This document shows, one piece after another, positions 26,533 to 36,158 of a DNA stretch of 64,000 nucleotides (within the stretch, counting starts at the first letter, position 1; the number at the start of each line of letters is the position of its first letter). This DNA comes from VFMC01 sp963791635 (GTDB taxonomy: Bacteria; Actinomycetota; Acidimicrobiia; Acidimicrobiales; Ilumatobacteraceae), in assembly GCA_963791635.1 (NCBI GenBank), contig CAWBTC010000017.1, positions 620,001 to 684,000 on the forward strand. The letters run 5' to 3'. The notes under the pieces are model-generated. The model saw only the letters and a program-made list of their open reading frames with translations, had not been told where the DNA came from and did no database searches. Both the position numbers and the translations under genes were made by a program.

Positions 26533-28197
26533 TCACGGCAGCGGTTGCGGCTCCCACTCGACCGGCTCGGTTGCGCCGCGCGTGATGGTGACGAATCGAT
26601 CGACGCCCACTTCCATCCAGGGGCCGACCTCGCCGTCAGGCCACTGGACACGCACCTCGATGTCGGCCGCCGTGCCGAGGCCCGTGTGCCACCAACCGAG
26701 TTGGCCTCCGGCGTGCCCGCCGCCCACGGTGATCTCGCGCGCGATGACTCGCTCACCGATCCGCACCTCGAGCCAGGCACCGATCGCATCGACGTTGGGG
26801 GCGCCCTGGTCGAGCCTGACCTGGAGCCAGTGGCCCATCGACGACGCACCCTCGGGATCAGCGCTGCCGGCGTTGCGCCACAGCGTGATGTTCGCCCGAC
26901 GGTTCACGACGACGATGTCGAGCAGCCCGTCGAGGTCGAGATCCACGACGGCCGCACCACGAGCCGAGTCGAACCTCGTGATCCCGGCCTCCTCGGCACC
27001 TTCCACGAACGTACCGTCTGCGGTGCCGATCAAGAGGTTGCTCGGGTCGCGCATCGCATGGTCGGTCTGGGCCTCCACGTTGCCCTTGGTGACGAAGAGG
27101 TCGATGAGCCCGTCGTTGTTCACGTCTGCGAACTCGGGGTGCCATGCGGTCGACGGAAGTACGTCATCTCCTGCGTACGGGCGCTGAGCCGTGACCCCGC
27201 GGCGCAATGCGATGTCGCGATACGTGGGGCCGGATGCTCCGGTGTCGAGCGTCTGCAGCTTGTTGTCGCCCTGGCTGGCGATGAACACCTCCGGGACGCC
27301 GTCGCCCGACACATCGTGGCTGGCGATGCCCATGCCCCACACCTGCAGCGGTCGCCATCCGTCGGCCGCCGTGTACGTCGCGGGCGCAGCCCCGGGCGAG
27401 ATCCGCCAGAGCTGCTCGGACCCGTCGCGGTAGTAGTGGCGATCGTTGGTGACGCGCAGGTCGCGCTCGCCGTTGCGACGCCAATCGCTGAACAGCATCG
27501 ACAGCGTGCAGTAGCCAGGAGCAAGCACCACCGGCGACGAGTACCGATCGCCGGTCGTCGTCGGACGTACGAGCCGGCTGGTGTCGCAGTCGAGCGTGTC
27601 CTCGACCAGGTAGTTGCCGAACGCCATCGTCGGAAGCGCGTTCTCCCCTTCCCAGGTGGCGCTGAACGCCGTCGTCCACGCGTCACCGCGGCTGAGACCG
27701 AACTGCTCGTTCGCAGCTTCGAACCGACAGTCGCCGAGCCCGCGAAGCACGACGTTGCCGTCATGGCGCAGCACGACGAGGTCGGCGATGCCGTCGCTGT
27801 CGATGTCGAGCGGGTAGGCGCCGGTGACCGAGGTCAGGTCGGTGACCGCCGACTCGGCTCGCTCGAACCTGAGCGGACCGCCACGGGGGCTGCGGTTGCG
27901 GAACAGCGCCGCCGGCTCGGTCCCGCCGGCCAGGAACAGTTCGGGTCGGCCGTCGTCGTCGCAGTCGAACGACGCGACACCACCACCGACGAAGTACTCG
28001 AACTCACCGTCGTACCGATGGTCGATGCCGGACCCATCGGTGTCGTCGACGAACTGCGGCGGAGCCGACTCGTTGGGCGAGGCCTCCGGCTTGGTCGTCG
28101 AACAACCGACCATCGCGACCGGCGCGACCAGGGCGATCGTGCACAGCGTCCGAGCGGCACCGTCGATGCCGAACGAGGAACGGCCGTGCTTGGTCAC
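26533..28197 (-). CDS. CRTAC1/FG-GAP repeat lipoprotein with ASPIC/UnbV end
   Basis: Exported beta-propeller-type protein. GTG 28197 opens a signal with lipobox VAMVGC. FG-GAP/VCBS repeats with Ca-binding-like loops follow (SFDCDDDGRPELFLAGG, YPLDIDSDGIADLVVLRHDG, HDVSGDGVPEVFIASQGDN, FADVNNDGLIDLFVTKGN, VDLDLDGLLDIVVVNRR). The C-terminal ASPIC/UnbV-like stretch contains VGGGHAGGQLGWWHTGLG and VQWPDGEVGPW. The protein is about 554 residues. Its role is probably adhesive or ligand-binding at the cell surface; no enzyme motif is seen. The frame is open to 28284, but that would overlap the divergent gene start at 28245 and place the signal internally. Confidence 0.87.
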   Translation of the reverse strand: MTKHGRSSFGIDGAARTLCTIALVAPVAMVGCSTTKPEASPNESAPPQFVDDTDGSGIDHRYDGEFEYFVGGGVASFDCDDDGRPELFLAGGTEPAALFRNRSPRGGPLRFERAESAVTDLTSVTGAYPLDIDSDGIADLVVLRHDGNVVLRGLGDCRFEAANEQFGLSRGDAWTTAFSATWEGENALPTMAFGNYLVEDTLDCDTSRLVRPTTTGDRYSSPVVLAPGYCTLSMLFSDWRRNGERDLRVTNDRHYYRDGSEQLWRISPGAAPATYTAADGWRPLQVWGMGIASHDVSGDGVPEVFIASQGDNKLQTLDTGASGPTYRDIALRRGVTAQRPYAGDDVLPSTAWHPEFADVNNDGLIDLFVTKGNVEAQTDHAMRDPSNLLIGTADGTFVEGAEEAGITRFDSARGAAVVDLDLDGLLDIVVVNRRANITLWRNAGSADPEGASSMGHWLQVRLDQGAPNVDAIGAWLEVRIGERVIAREITVGGGHAGGQLGWWHTGLGTAADIEVRVQWPDGEVGPWMEVGVDRFVTITRGATEPVEWEPQPLP

Positions 28198-28244
28198 CCC
28201 GGGATTGAACCACACGCAACCCGAGCTGGTTACAGTCCCGGAAG

Positions 28245-30141
28245 GTGATGATCCATCGAGCACATCATTCGCGAAGCGGGACATCCGCCGCGGTGCTCGT
28301 CGTCTCGATGGTGTTCACCGGCGTGCTCGTGCCGGCGTGTTCTTCGTCCGAGTCCCCGCCGGCGTACCTGATCTCGGACTGCGCTCGCGAAGAGGTCGGA
28401 GGGAGATCCGTGGCTCGGGTGTGGGACGAGATCGTGCTGGATCTGATCCGCGAGGTCATCCCAGCGCCAACGGTTCACGCGAGGAACCTGTTCCACACGT
28501 CAGCCGCGATGTGGGACGCGTGGGCCGCGTACGATCCCGATGCCGACGGCTACTTCATCACCGAGAAGCGCACGGCCGAGGACGTCACCGCCGCCCGCGA
28601 GGCGGCTATCAGCTTCGCGGCGTACCGCATCCTGATGTGGCGATACGCGACGGTGTCCGACCTGACCACTGCGCCGGAGCGGCTGGCCGGCGTGATGACC
28701 TCGCTGTGCTACCGCACCGACTACGACGCGATCGACGGCGACGGCCCGGCGGACCTCGGCAACCGGATCGCCGCGACCGTGATCGAGTACGGCGCCACCG
28801 ACGGCGCCCTCGAGGACGAGCGGTACGTCGACAGCTCGTTCCGGCCCGTGAACGAGCCACTGGTCGTTGCCGAGTCCGGCACGGTGATGGCCGACCCGAA
28901 CGCTTGGCAGCCGCTCTCACTCGGCAAGCAGGTCGCGCAGAACGGCCTGCCGATCGCGGGCAAGGTGCAGGCGTTCATCGGGCCACATTGGGGACACGTC
29001 ACCCCGTTCGCACTCACTCCGTCGTCTCAGGGAACGCCGATCGATCCCGGTCCGCCGCCCCGCCTCGGCGTGACGACGACCGACGACTCGTACCAGCAAG
29101 CGGCGCTCGCCGTCGTGCGTTTCAGCTCCGAGCTCGACCCTTCCGACGGCGTGCAGATCGACGTCGCGCCGGGCAGTCTCGGCGACAACACCCTCGGCAC
29201 CAACGATGGCGACGGGCACGACGTGAACCCGGCCACCGGCTCTCCCTACCAACCTCAGGTCGTGCCTCGTGGCGACTTCGTCGCGCGCGCTCGCCGAGTA
29301 CTGGGCGGACGGGCCACGCTCGGAGACCCCGCCGGGTCATTGGAACCTCATCGCCAATGCGGCCGCCGACGCTCCCGGTTTCGAGCGCCGCATCGGCGGC
29401 GCGGGCCCCGTGCTCGTCCCACTCGAGTGGGACGTCAAGACCTACTTCGCGCTCAACGGTGCGCTGCACGACGCGGCCATCGCGGCGTGGGGGCTGAAGG
29501 GTTTCTACGACTCGGCCCGACCGATCTCGATGATCCGCTACCTCGGCGGCAAGGGGCAGTCGAGCGATCCCGACGGAGCGTCGTACGACCCGGAGGGCCT
29601 GCCTCTCGAGCCGGGTTTGATCGAGGTGGTGACGACCGAGTCGACCGCGCCGGGCGAGCGCCACGAGGCTCTGGCCGATCACGTCGGGGAGATCGCGGTT
29701 CACACGTGGCGAGGGTTCCCCAAGGACCCTGAGACACAGACCAGTGGCGTCGGCTGGATTCTTGCGGTCGACTGGGTGCCGTACCAGCGCGAGACGTTCG
29801 TCACCCCGGCTTTCGCTGGGTACGTGTCCGGTCACAGCACCTTCAGCCGCGCCGGGGCCGAGGTGCTGACCGCGATCACCGGGAGCGAGTTCTTCCCGGG
29901 CGGCCTGTACGAGTCGCCTGTTCCGGCCGGTTCGCTGTTGCACGAGGAGGGACCGACATCGGAGTTGTCGCTGCAGTGGGCGACCTACTTCGATGCCGCC
30001 GATCTCGCCGGCATCTCTCGCTTGTACATGGGAATCCACATCACCGAAGACGACGTCGAGGGACGACTGATCGGTGCGCGTTGCGGCACGGGTGCATGGG
30101 ACCGGGCCAGGGACTACTTCGACGGCACGGCGCAGCCCTGA
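28245..30141 (+). CDS. Vanadium-dependent haloperoxidase/PAP2-like lipoprotein (frameshifted)
   Basis: Exported lipoprotein (lipobox VLVPAC) with a haloperoxidase-type acid phosphatase core. The vanadate/phosphate-binding elements are present: SARPISMIRYLGG (RP), AGYVSGHSTFSRAG (SGH) and SRLYMGIHITEDD (S-R-x5-H). The frame changes near 29265-29285 within a GCGCGCGC run: VPRGDF is in one frame, ALAEYWADGPRSETPPGHWN in the next. Both parts together give about 630 residues. GTG 28245 or ATG 28248 can start it; GGAAGG overlaps this site. Halide oxidation or phosphatase activity cannot be separated by sequence alone. It is divergent from the CRTAC1 gene with 47 bases between. Confidence 0.83.
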
Positions 30142-30213
30142 CCCTGCGACGGACGGTGGCCGTATCACGTCCTCAGAGTGGCGAGAGGGTTTGGTCGAGG
30201 CGACGACGAATGT

Positions 30214-30229
30214 GTTACCGTCAGGTAAG
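30214..30229. promoter_or_regulatory. Second GTTACC-N4-GGTAA operator-like palindrome
   Basis: GTTACC-GTCA-GGTAAG, matching the perfect site at 7306-7321 except for the last base, 48 bases upstream of the xylF-like start codon. The shared motif implies a common regulator for an acyl-CoA dehydrogenase and this transporter. Confidence 0.5.
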
Positions 30230-30276
30230 GACGCCCTGATCCGGCGTCCTGAATGACAATTCGAGGGGAGATTCAG

Positions 30277-31380
30277 ATGTCAATTCGACGTTGGACTGCG
30301 ATCGCCGTGGGAGCGACCTTGTTGCTCGCTGCGTGTGGCGACGATGAAGAGACCACGACGACCGAAGGTGGTGGCGCTACTGCCACGACAGCAGCCAGTG
30401 GTGGAGGTGGCGACTGCGTGGTCGGCGTCTCGTGGAACAACTACCAAGAAGAGCGCTGGGCCAAGTGGGATGAGCCGGCCCTCAAGGCTGCGATCGAAGC
30501 GGGTGGCGGCACGTACGTGTCGAACGACGCGAAGTCGTCGGCCGAGACGCAGGCCAGCAACCTCGAGAACCTGATCTCGCAAGGCGCAAAGGTGCTCGTC
30601 GTGCTCGCTCAGGACGGCACGGCGATCAAGCCGGCCGTCGCCAGCGCGATCGCCGGCGGTGTGCCGGTCATCGCCTACGACCGCCTGATCGAGGACCCGA
30701 AGGCGCTCTACGTCACCTTCGACAACGTCGAAGTCGGCCGGATGGAAGCCCGCGAGGTGTTCGCACTCGTGCCGAAGGGCAAGTACGTCATCATCAAGGG
30801 CAACTCGGCTGACGCCAACGCTGACTTCCTGCGCGGTGGCTACGAGGAGATCATCGGTGATGCCGTCACCGCAGGCGACATCGAGATCGTCGGCGAGACC
30901 TACACCGACAACTGGGATCCCGCCAACGCCCAGGCGTCGATGGAGCAGTTCCTGACGGCCGAGAACAACGAGATCGACGCAGTGCTGTCGGAGAACGACG
31001 GCATGGCCGGTGGCGTGGTCGCAGCCCTCGAGGCCCAGGGCCTCGCCGGCAAGATCCCCGTGTCCGGCCAGGACGGCGATCAGTCCGCCCTCAACCGGAT
31101 CGCCCTCGGCACACAGACCGTGAGCGTCTGGAAGGACGCCCGCGAGCTCGGTACCGCCGCTGGCGAGGCCGCCGTCCAGTTGTGCAAGGACGCCGATCCC
31201 TCCAAGGTGGGCGGTACGGCGACCTTCACCACGCCTGGCGGCAATGACGTCGCCTCGATCCTGCTGAAGCCGATCCCCATCACCCTGGAGAACCTCAACG
31301 TGGTGCTCGACGCCGGCTGGATCGACAAGGCAACGCTCTGCAAGGGCGTCGACGCTGCGAAGGTCACCGTCTGCGCCTGA
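30277..31380 (+). CDS. xylF: Xylose-type ABC transporter substrate-binding lipoprotein
   Basis: Periplasmic-binding-protein family 1 sugar receptor, 367 residues, related to XylF. The lipobox LLAAC is followed by an acidic/Thr linker and then by the domain: SWNNYQEERWAKWDEPALKA, ETQASNLENLISQGAKVLVV, VIAYDRLIEDPKALYVTFDN, NADFLRGGYEEII, SENDGMAGGVVAALEAQGL, VSGQDGDQSALNRIALG. ATG 30277 follows GAGGGGAG; an in-frame ATG at 30253 lies before it. It binds a pentose or another monosaccharide; the exact ligand is inferred from family only. A strong terminator-like hairpin separates it from the permease, which would allow excess receptor synthesis. Confidence 0.9.
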   Translation: MSIRRWTAIAVGATLLLAACGDDEETTTTEGGGATATTAASGGGGDCVVGVSWNNYQEERWAKWDEPALKAAIEAGGGTYVSNDAKSSAETQASNLENLISQGAKVLVVLAQDGTAIKPAVASAIAGGVPVIAYDRLIEDPKALYVTFDNVEVGRMEAREVFALVPKGKYVIIKGNSADANADFLRGGYEEIIGDAVTAGDIEIVGETYTDNWDPANAQASMEQFLTAENNEIDAVLSENDGMAGGVVAALEAQGLAGKIPVSGQDGDQSALNRIALGTQTVSVWKDARELGTAAGEAAVQLCKDADPSKVGGTATFTTPGGNDVASILLKPIPITLENLNVVLDAGWIDKATLCKGVDAAKVTVCA

Positions 31381-31405
31381 CCTGACCGAACTCACGAGAT
31401 GAGCG

Positions 31406-31446
31406 AAACACCCCCCGCCCGGCAACATGTCGGTCGGGGGGTGTTT
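31406..31446 (+). terminator. Intra-operon terminator/attenuator hairpin
   Basis: A perfect 12-bp stem, AAACACCCCCCG (31406-31417) with CGGGGGGTGTTT (31435-31446), encloses a 17-base loop 26 bases after the receptor-gene stop. The run TGTTTGTCT that follows gives a modest U-rich tail. It likely lowers read-through into the permease. Confidence 0.75.
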
Positions 31447-31501
31447 GTCTCTCCCGTCCGTTTTCTGTCCCTGTCTCCCTCTCTCTTTCTCTTTCTTTCC
31501 A
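31447..31501 (+). other. Polypyrimidine tract
   Basis: Of about 55 bases, nearly all are C or T (ending ctctctttctctttctttcc), quite unlike the surrounding sequence. It lies between the hairpin and the permease start. It could serve as an extended U/C-rich termination or processing zone, or may form unusual DNA structure. Confidence 0.7.
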
Positions 31502-31526
31502 GGTACATCGCGATGTGGGGTGAACG

Positions 31527-32906
31527 ATGACTGATTCAACGCCGACGATCGACGCGCCCAGCGGCACGCGATCGAAACGATCGTGGCGCGAGCTCGTGAC
31601 CGCGAGCGAGGTCGACACGCGCCTGCTGGGGATGATGGTCGCGCTCGCGGTCATCTGGATCACGTTCCATCTCGTGTCGGGGTCGGGTTCGTGGTCCGAC
31701 GGCAAGTTCATCACCTCGCGCAACCTCTGGAACCTCTCGGTGCAGAGCGCGTCCATCGCGATCATGGCGACCGGCATGGTGCTGATCATCGTCACGCGCA
31801 ACATCGACCTGTCGGTCGGCTCGCTGCTCGGCTTCCTCGGCTACACGATGGCGCTGGTACAGACCGATGGCCGGATCTCGGTGCTCGGTTTGAACTTCAC
31901 GATCGACAGCTTGAAGGAGCACCAGTGGTACACGTGGGTGGTCGCACTCGCCATCGGCCTGGTGCTGGGAGCGCTCGTCGGTGGGGTGCAGGGCTACCTC
32001 GTTGCCTACGTCGGTGTGCCGGCGTTCATCGTCACGCTCGGCGGCTACCTCGCTTGGCGGGGTCTCATCTTTCGTACAGGTGGCAAGCAGGGCCAGACCC
32101 TCGCCCCGCTCGACGAGACCTTCCGCTACCTCGGCGGCGCCCCCGAGCGCTCGCTCGGCGACTGGAAGAGCTGGGTCGTGGCGGGGCTGGTGTGCCTGGG
32201 CATCGTGCTCAGCATCGTCTTCGCCCGCCAGCGCCGCCAGCGTCATGACCTGACCGTTCGCCCGCTCGGCCTCGACGTCGGGTTCGCGATCGGGGGCTGT
32301 GTCGTCGTCTTGCTCGGGGTCTGGCTGATCGCCATCGGTTACGACTCGCCGATCGACGGCACGCCGGTCGGGATCGCCTACCCGGTGCTCATCCTCATCG
32401 GCGTGACGCTGCTGATGAACTACCTCGCCCGCCGGCGCCGCTTCGGTCGGTACGTCTACGCATACGGCGGCAACCCCGAAGCTGCCGAGCTCGGCGGCAT
32501 CAACACCCGCCGAACGATCACCTACACCTACGTCGTGATGGGCATGCTCGTCGCAGTCAGCGCAGCCATCCAGACCGCCCGACTCAACTCGGCCACCACC
32601 AACCTCGGTGTGCAGAACGAGCTCGACGTCATCGCCGCCGCCGTGATCGGCGGCACCTCGTTCTCAGGCGGCATCGGCACCATCCCAGGTGCCGTCCTCG
32701 GCGCCGTGGTGATGCAGTCGCTGCGATCGGGCATGTCACTGCTCAACATCGATTCGCCGTCCCAAGACATCGTCGTCGGCGTCGTGTTGGTCACTGCGGT
32801 GGCGATCGACGCGCTGCTGCGGGTGCGCCGCAGAGGCGGCGTGCTCGGCGCGTTGGTCGGCGGTGTCCTCGTGGCTGCCTGGGTCATCCAGACAGGCCGG
32901 CCCTAG
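31527..32906 (+). CDS. xylH: Sugar ABC transporter permease (XylH-like)
   Basis: A 459-residue BPD_transp_2 family permease. Many membrane segments are visible, with SIAIMATGMVLIIVTRNIDLSVGS, VAYVGVPAFIVTLGGYLAWRG, YVYAYGGNPEAAELGGIN (cytoplasmic coupling EAA-like region) and VIGGTSFSGGIGTIPGAVLGA, all typical of XylH/RbsC. The central extra loop (about residues 195-230) is characteristic of the XylH subgroup. It forms the membrane channel for the sugar bound by the upstream lipoprotein, with the ATPase encoded 18 bases downstream. Confidence 0.9.
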   Translation: MTDSTPTIDAPSGTRSKRSWRELVTASEVDTRLLGMMVALAVIWITFHLVSGSGSWSDGKFITSRNLWNLSVQSASIAIMATGMVLIIVTRNIDLSVGSLLGFLGYTMALVQTDGRISVLGLNFTIDSLKEHQWYTWVVALAIGLVLGALVGGVQGYLVAYVGVPAFIVTLGGYLAWRGLIFRTGGKQGQTLAPLDETFRYLGGAPERSLGDWKSWVVAGLVCLGIVLSIVFARQRRQRHDLTVRPLGLDVGFAIGGCVVVLLGVWLIAIGYDSPIDGTPVGIAYPVLILIGVTLLMNYLARRRRFGRYVYAYGGNPEAAELGGINTRRTITYTYVVMGMLVAVSAAIQTARLNSATTNLGVQNELDVIAAAVIGGTSFSGGIGTIPGAVLGAVVMQSLRSGMSLLNIDSPSQDIVVGVVLVTAVAIDALLRVRRRGGVLGALVGGVLVAAWVIQTGRP

Positions 32907-32924
32907 GCGATAGGAGCGCTCGAC

Positions 32925-33702
32925 ATGACCGATACCTCGACCCCCACCGTGGCGACGAAAACCGGCACGCCGCTGTGCGAACTGCCGCGACATCAAGGTG
33001 GCATTCGGTGGCCTGCACGCCGTCGACGGTGTCACGATCGACCTGTTCCCCGGCGAGGTCGTCGCCGTCGTGGGCGGCAACGGCGCCGGCAAGTCGACGC
33101 TGATGCACACCCTGTCGGGCGCCCACCCTGCCGACGAGGGCGAGATCCTCATCAACGGCCAACGTGTCGTCATCCACAATCCTCGTGATGCGCGGGCGTT
33201 TGGGGTGGAGGTGATCTATCAGAAGCTCGCGCTGGCCGACAACATCGATGCGGCCGGCAACGTGTTCCTGGGGCGCGAGCTGCGTACCAGGACGGGTGCG
33301 CTCGACGACGAGGCGATGGACTCGGCGACGCAGAAGGTGATGCAGCGCCTCAACCCGCGGTTCAAGAACCTGCAGACTGCGGTGAAATCGCTGTCGGGTG
33401 GGCAGCGTCAATCGGTCGCGATCGCCCGCGCGGTGCACTTCAACGCGAGGATCCTGATCATGGACGAGCCGACTGCTGCGCTCGGCCCGGCCGAGACGGC
33501 CCAGGTTCGCGAGCTCATCACCCAACTCAAGGCCGAGGGGATCGGCATCTTCCTCATCAGCCACGACATCCATGACGTGTTCGATCTGGCCGACCGCATC
33601 GCCGTGATGCTCCAGGGCAAGATGGTCGGCATCGTCAACAAGACCGAGGTCACCAAGGACGAGGTCCTCGCGATGATCATCATGGGCAAGCAACCCGCTT
33701 GA
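32925..33702 (+). CDS. Sugar ABC transporter ATP-binding protein (frameshifted)
   Basis: ATPase of the xylose-type importer. Starting MTDTSTPTVATKTGTPLCEL, it is interrupted at about 32984, where one surplus C (ctgccgcgac for ctgcgcgac) shifts the frame. The continuation RDIKVAFGGLHAVDGVTIDL runs to 33702. Walker A GGNGAGKST, Q-loop VIYQKLALADNID, signature LSGGQRQSVAIARA, Walker B ILIMDEPTAALG and the switch LISHDIHDV are all present. At about 258 residues it has one nucleotide-binding domain, unlike the duplicated XylG/RbsA of about 500, so it presumably acts as a homodimer. Confidence 0.88.
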
Positions 33703-33836
33703 GATCGACCGACCGTACGAGTGAGGCTCGCTCGGGAGAAGGGCTCACGCCGGGAGCCAAGGGCCTCTTTGTGGGGGTGTCGATACTGAGAATCAGCTGA
33801 AGTTCCTGGTGGGTGTGGCCGATACATCTTGCCGAT

Positions 33837-36083
33837 ATGGCGGATTCGAGCGCACGGGGATGGGCGGCCGGGGGGCTGGCACGCTTTGATGCGCACCGGC
33901 TCCTCGACTGCGTCGAGGACGCGATCATGGTGCTCGACAGCGAGTTCTCCCTCATCTATGCCAATGCCGCGGTGGCTGCATTCCTCGACCAGGAGCCGGG
34001 CGGCGAAGCGACGTCGTTTGATCCGTCCCAGTTCGTGCACCACGACGACTTCGAAGACGCTCTGAACGGGTTCCTCGCCGTGGTCGGCACCGGCAACCGA
34101 TGCTCGGTACGGATGAGGGTGCGCAGCGAGGAGGACTGGCGGCCGGTGGAGGCGACGTTGGTCGACTTCTCGGCAGACCCTGCGGTCGGAGGCGTGGTGG
34201 TGTGCTTCCGCAACCTCACCGAGGAGGAGCGCTTCCGCGAGTCGCTGCGCTCCCAGATGGAGCTCGCCCAACGCAACCGGGTCCTGCACGAACAGCTGCG
34301 GGAGCGACAACACTTCCTCTCGCGACTCGTGCGGATCCAGGCGTCGATCTCGCGCCGCGCCCCACTGCGCGAAGTGCTCGACGCCGTCGTGGATGGTGCG
34401 CACCAGCTGCTCGGAGATCCGGTGATCGGTGTCGAGCTGCAGCCTCCGGACGGTCCCGACGGCCTGCAGCTCGTCGCAAGTCATGGTCTCACGGGGCTCG
34501 ATCCGTGCGAGGCCCTGCTCGACGATGTCGGCCTCGGCGAACGCGCCTATCACACCAACCGGCTGGTGCACACCGACGAACTCGACCCCGCCCCCTCCCG
34601 CAGCGGCGTCGCCGTACCGATCCGTCGGGCAGGACAGGCGATCGGCACGCTGATCGTGACGACCGACAAGGCGAACCGCACGTATTCGATGGCCGAGTGC
34701 GAGGTGCTGCAGTCGCTGGCCGACCACGCTGGTCTTGCGATCATGGACGCCCAGACCGTTGAGTCGATGAACGAGGCGCTCACCGACGAGCTCACCGGAC
34801 TGCCGAATCGGCGGCTGCTGCTCGATCGGCTGCGGGTGAGCCTCGATCGAGCGGCACGTCACGGGCGCCCACTTGCATTGATGTTCATCGACCTCGACGG
34901 CTTCAAGGCGATCAACGACGGTCGCGGCCACGATGCAGGCGATGCCGTGCTGGTGGAAACCGCTCGACGGATCGGTGCAGAGATCCGTGGGCACGACACC
35001 GCTGCTCGACTCGGTGGTGACGAGTTCGTCGTGGTGCTCGAAGAAGCCGACCGGTTCACGGCAGAAGACGTGGCCGAGCGCCTGCTCGACTCGCTGGGCG
35101 AGGACATCGGCATCGGTGATCGTGCCTACGCGGTGAGTGCCACGGTCGGTGTCGCGATGTATGACGAGCCCGGCAGCCTCGACACCAGCCCCGAGGAGCT
35201 CGTCCGCCGTGCGGACATCGCGATGTACAGCGGCAAGGCCGACGGCCGTGGCCGCGTGGTGTTCTTCGAGGACTGGATGGGGCGTGCCGCCGAGGCACGG
35301 ACCGAGCTCGAGGCCGAACTGCGACGCTCGGTCGGTGACGGCAGTCTTCAGGTGGCATACCAGCCCGTGTTCTGGACGGCTGACGGATCGCTCCACGGTT
35401 TCGAGGCACTCGCTCGTTGGGTGAGCCCCACACAGGGCGTTGTGCCGCCGAGCGAGTTCATCCCGCTCGCGGCACGGCTCGGCGTCGCCCGCCGGCTCGA
35501 TCGGTGTGTGCTGGAACAGGCCTGCGCGGCGATCGTCAACCTCGGTGAGGCGGCACGCTCTCTCGAACTGACCGTCAACCTCTCACCACAGCACATCGAC
35601 GATGATGACCTCGTCGACGGGATCATCGACGTGCTCGCCCGCACCCAGATGCCGGCCAACCGGCTGCTGTTGGAGATCACCGAGACCGACGCTCTCCGCG
35701 ACCCCGAAGGTGCTGTCGGACGGCTGCAGGCCCTGCGCGGCCTGGGCGCCCGTCTCGCGATCGACGACTTCGGCACCGGCTACTCGTCGATGACCTACCT
35801 CGACCGCTTCCCGATCGACGTGGTGAAGATCGACCGGAGCTTCATCTCCAACATCGACCGCAGTCGTCGTTCGCGCCGGCTCTGCGAATCGGTGGTCGAC
35901 CTCGCCCATTCGCTCGGTCTCGAGGTGGTGGCCGAAGGCGTGGAGACCGCCGAGCAGGCGGAGGTGGTGACCCTGATCGGCGCCGACCTGGTGCAGGGCT
36001 ACCACTACCGACGCCCGGGTCCGGAGTCGTCCCTCGCCGCGCTGGTCGAACGCCATGCCGCTCGTTCCCTGACGACGCCGTGA
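33837..36083 (+). CDS. PAS-GAF-GGDEF-EAL cyclic-di-GMP enzyme
   Basis: A 748-residue signalling protein without membrane segments. Residues about 15-130 look like a PAS domain (LLDCVEDAIMVLDSEFSLIYANAA). A coiled linker and a GAF-like domain (about 170-305, VVDGAHQLLGDPVIGVELQP) follow, then a GGDEF domain with intact GGDEF at about 393-397 and an upstream RxxD inhibitory site (IRGHDTAARLGGDEF). The EAL domain is intact (FEALARW at about 522, DDFGTGYSSMTYL, EGVETAEQ). Both diguanylate cyclase and phosphodiesterase activities are possible. ATG 33837 is preferred over GTG 33813. The gene ends inside a 13-bp tandem repeat. Confidence 0.93.
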   Translation: MADSSARGWAAGGLARFDAHRLLDCVEDAIMVLDSEFSLIYANAAVAAFLDQEPGGEATSFDPSQFVHHDDFEDALNGFLAVVGTGNRCSVRMRVRSEEDWRPVEATLVDFSADPAVGGVVVCFRNLTEEERFRESLRSQMELAQRNRVLHEQLRERQHFLSRLVRIQASISRRAPLREVLDAVVDGAHQLLGDPVIGVELQPPDGPDGLQLVASHGLTGLDPCEALLDDVGLGERAYHTNRLVHTDELDPAPSRSGVAVPIRRAGQAIGTLIVTTDKANRTYSMAECEVLQSLADHAGLAIMDAQTVESMNEALTDELTGLPNRRLLLDRLRVSLDRAARHGRPLALMFIDLDGFKAINDGRGHDAGDAVLVETARRIGAEIRGHDTAARLGGDEFVVVLEEADRFTAEDVAERLLDSLGEDIGIGDRAYAVSATVGVAMYDEPGSLDTSPEELVRRADIAMYSGKADGRGRVVFFEDWMGRAAEARTELEAELRRSVGDGSLQVAYQPVFWTADGSLHGFEALARWVSPTQGVVPPSEFIPLAARLGVARRLDRCVLEQACAAIVNLGEAARSLELTVNLSPQHIDDDDLVDGIIDVLARTQMPANRLLLEITETDALRDPEGAVGRLQALRGLGARLAIDDFGTGYSSMTYLDRFPIDVVKIDRSFISNIDRSRRSRRLCESVVDLAHSLGLEVVAEGVETAEQAEVVTLIGADLVQGYHYRRPGPESSLAALVERHAARSLTTP

Positions 36084-36158
36084 ACTGACGCCGTGAACTG
36101 ACGCCGTGAACTGACGCCGTGAACGACGCCGTGAACCGACGCCGTGAACCGACGCCGT
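36074..36158 (+). repeat. 13-bp tandem repeat between convergent genes
   Basis: Unit gacgccgtgaact is repeated six and a half times with small changes (last copies gacgccgtgaacc). It spans the stop codon of the GGDEF-EAL gene and reaches the stop codon of the convergent membrane-protein gene. The whole spacer is repeat. Confidence 0.85.

Noticed and set aside
26056..28248. 730-codon plus-strand open frame
   Set aside because: Complement of the FG-GAP lipoprotein; the FG-GAP motifs on the minus strand are decisive.
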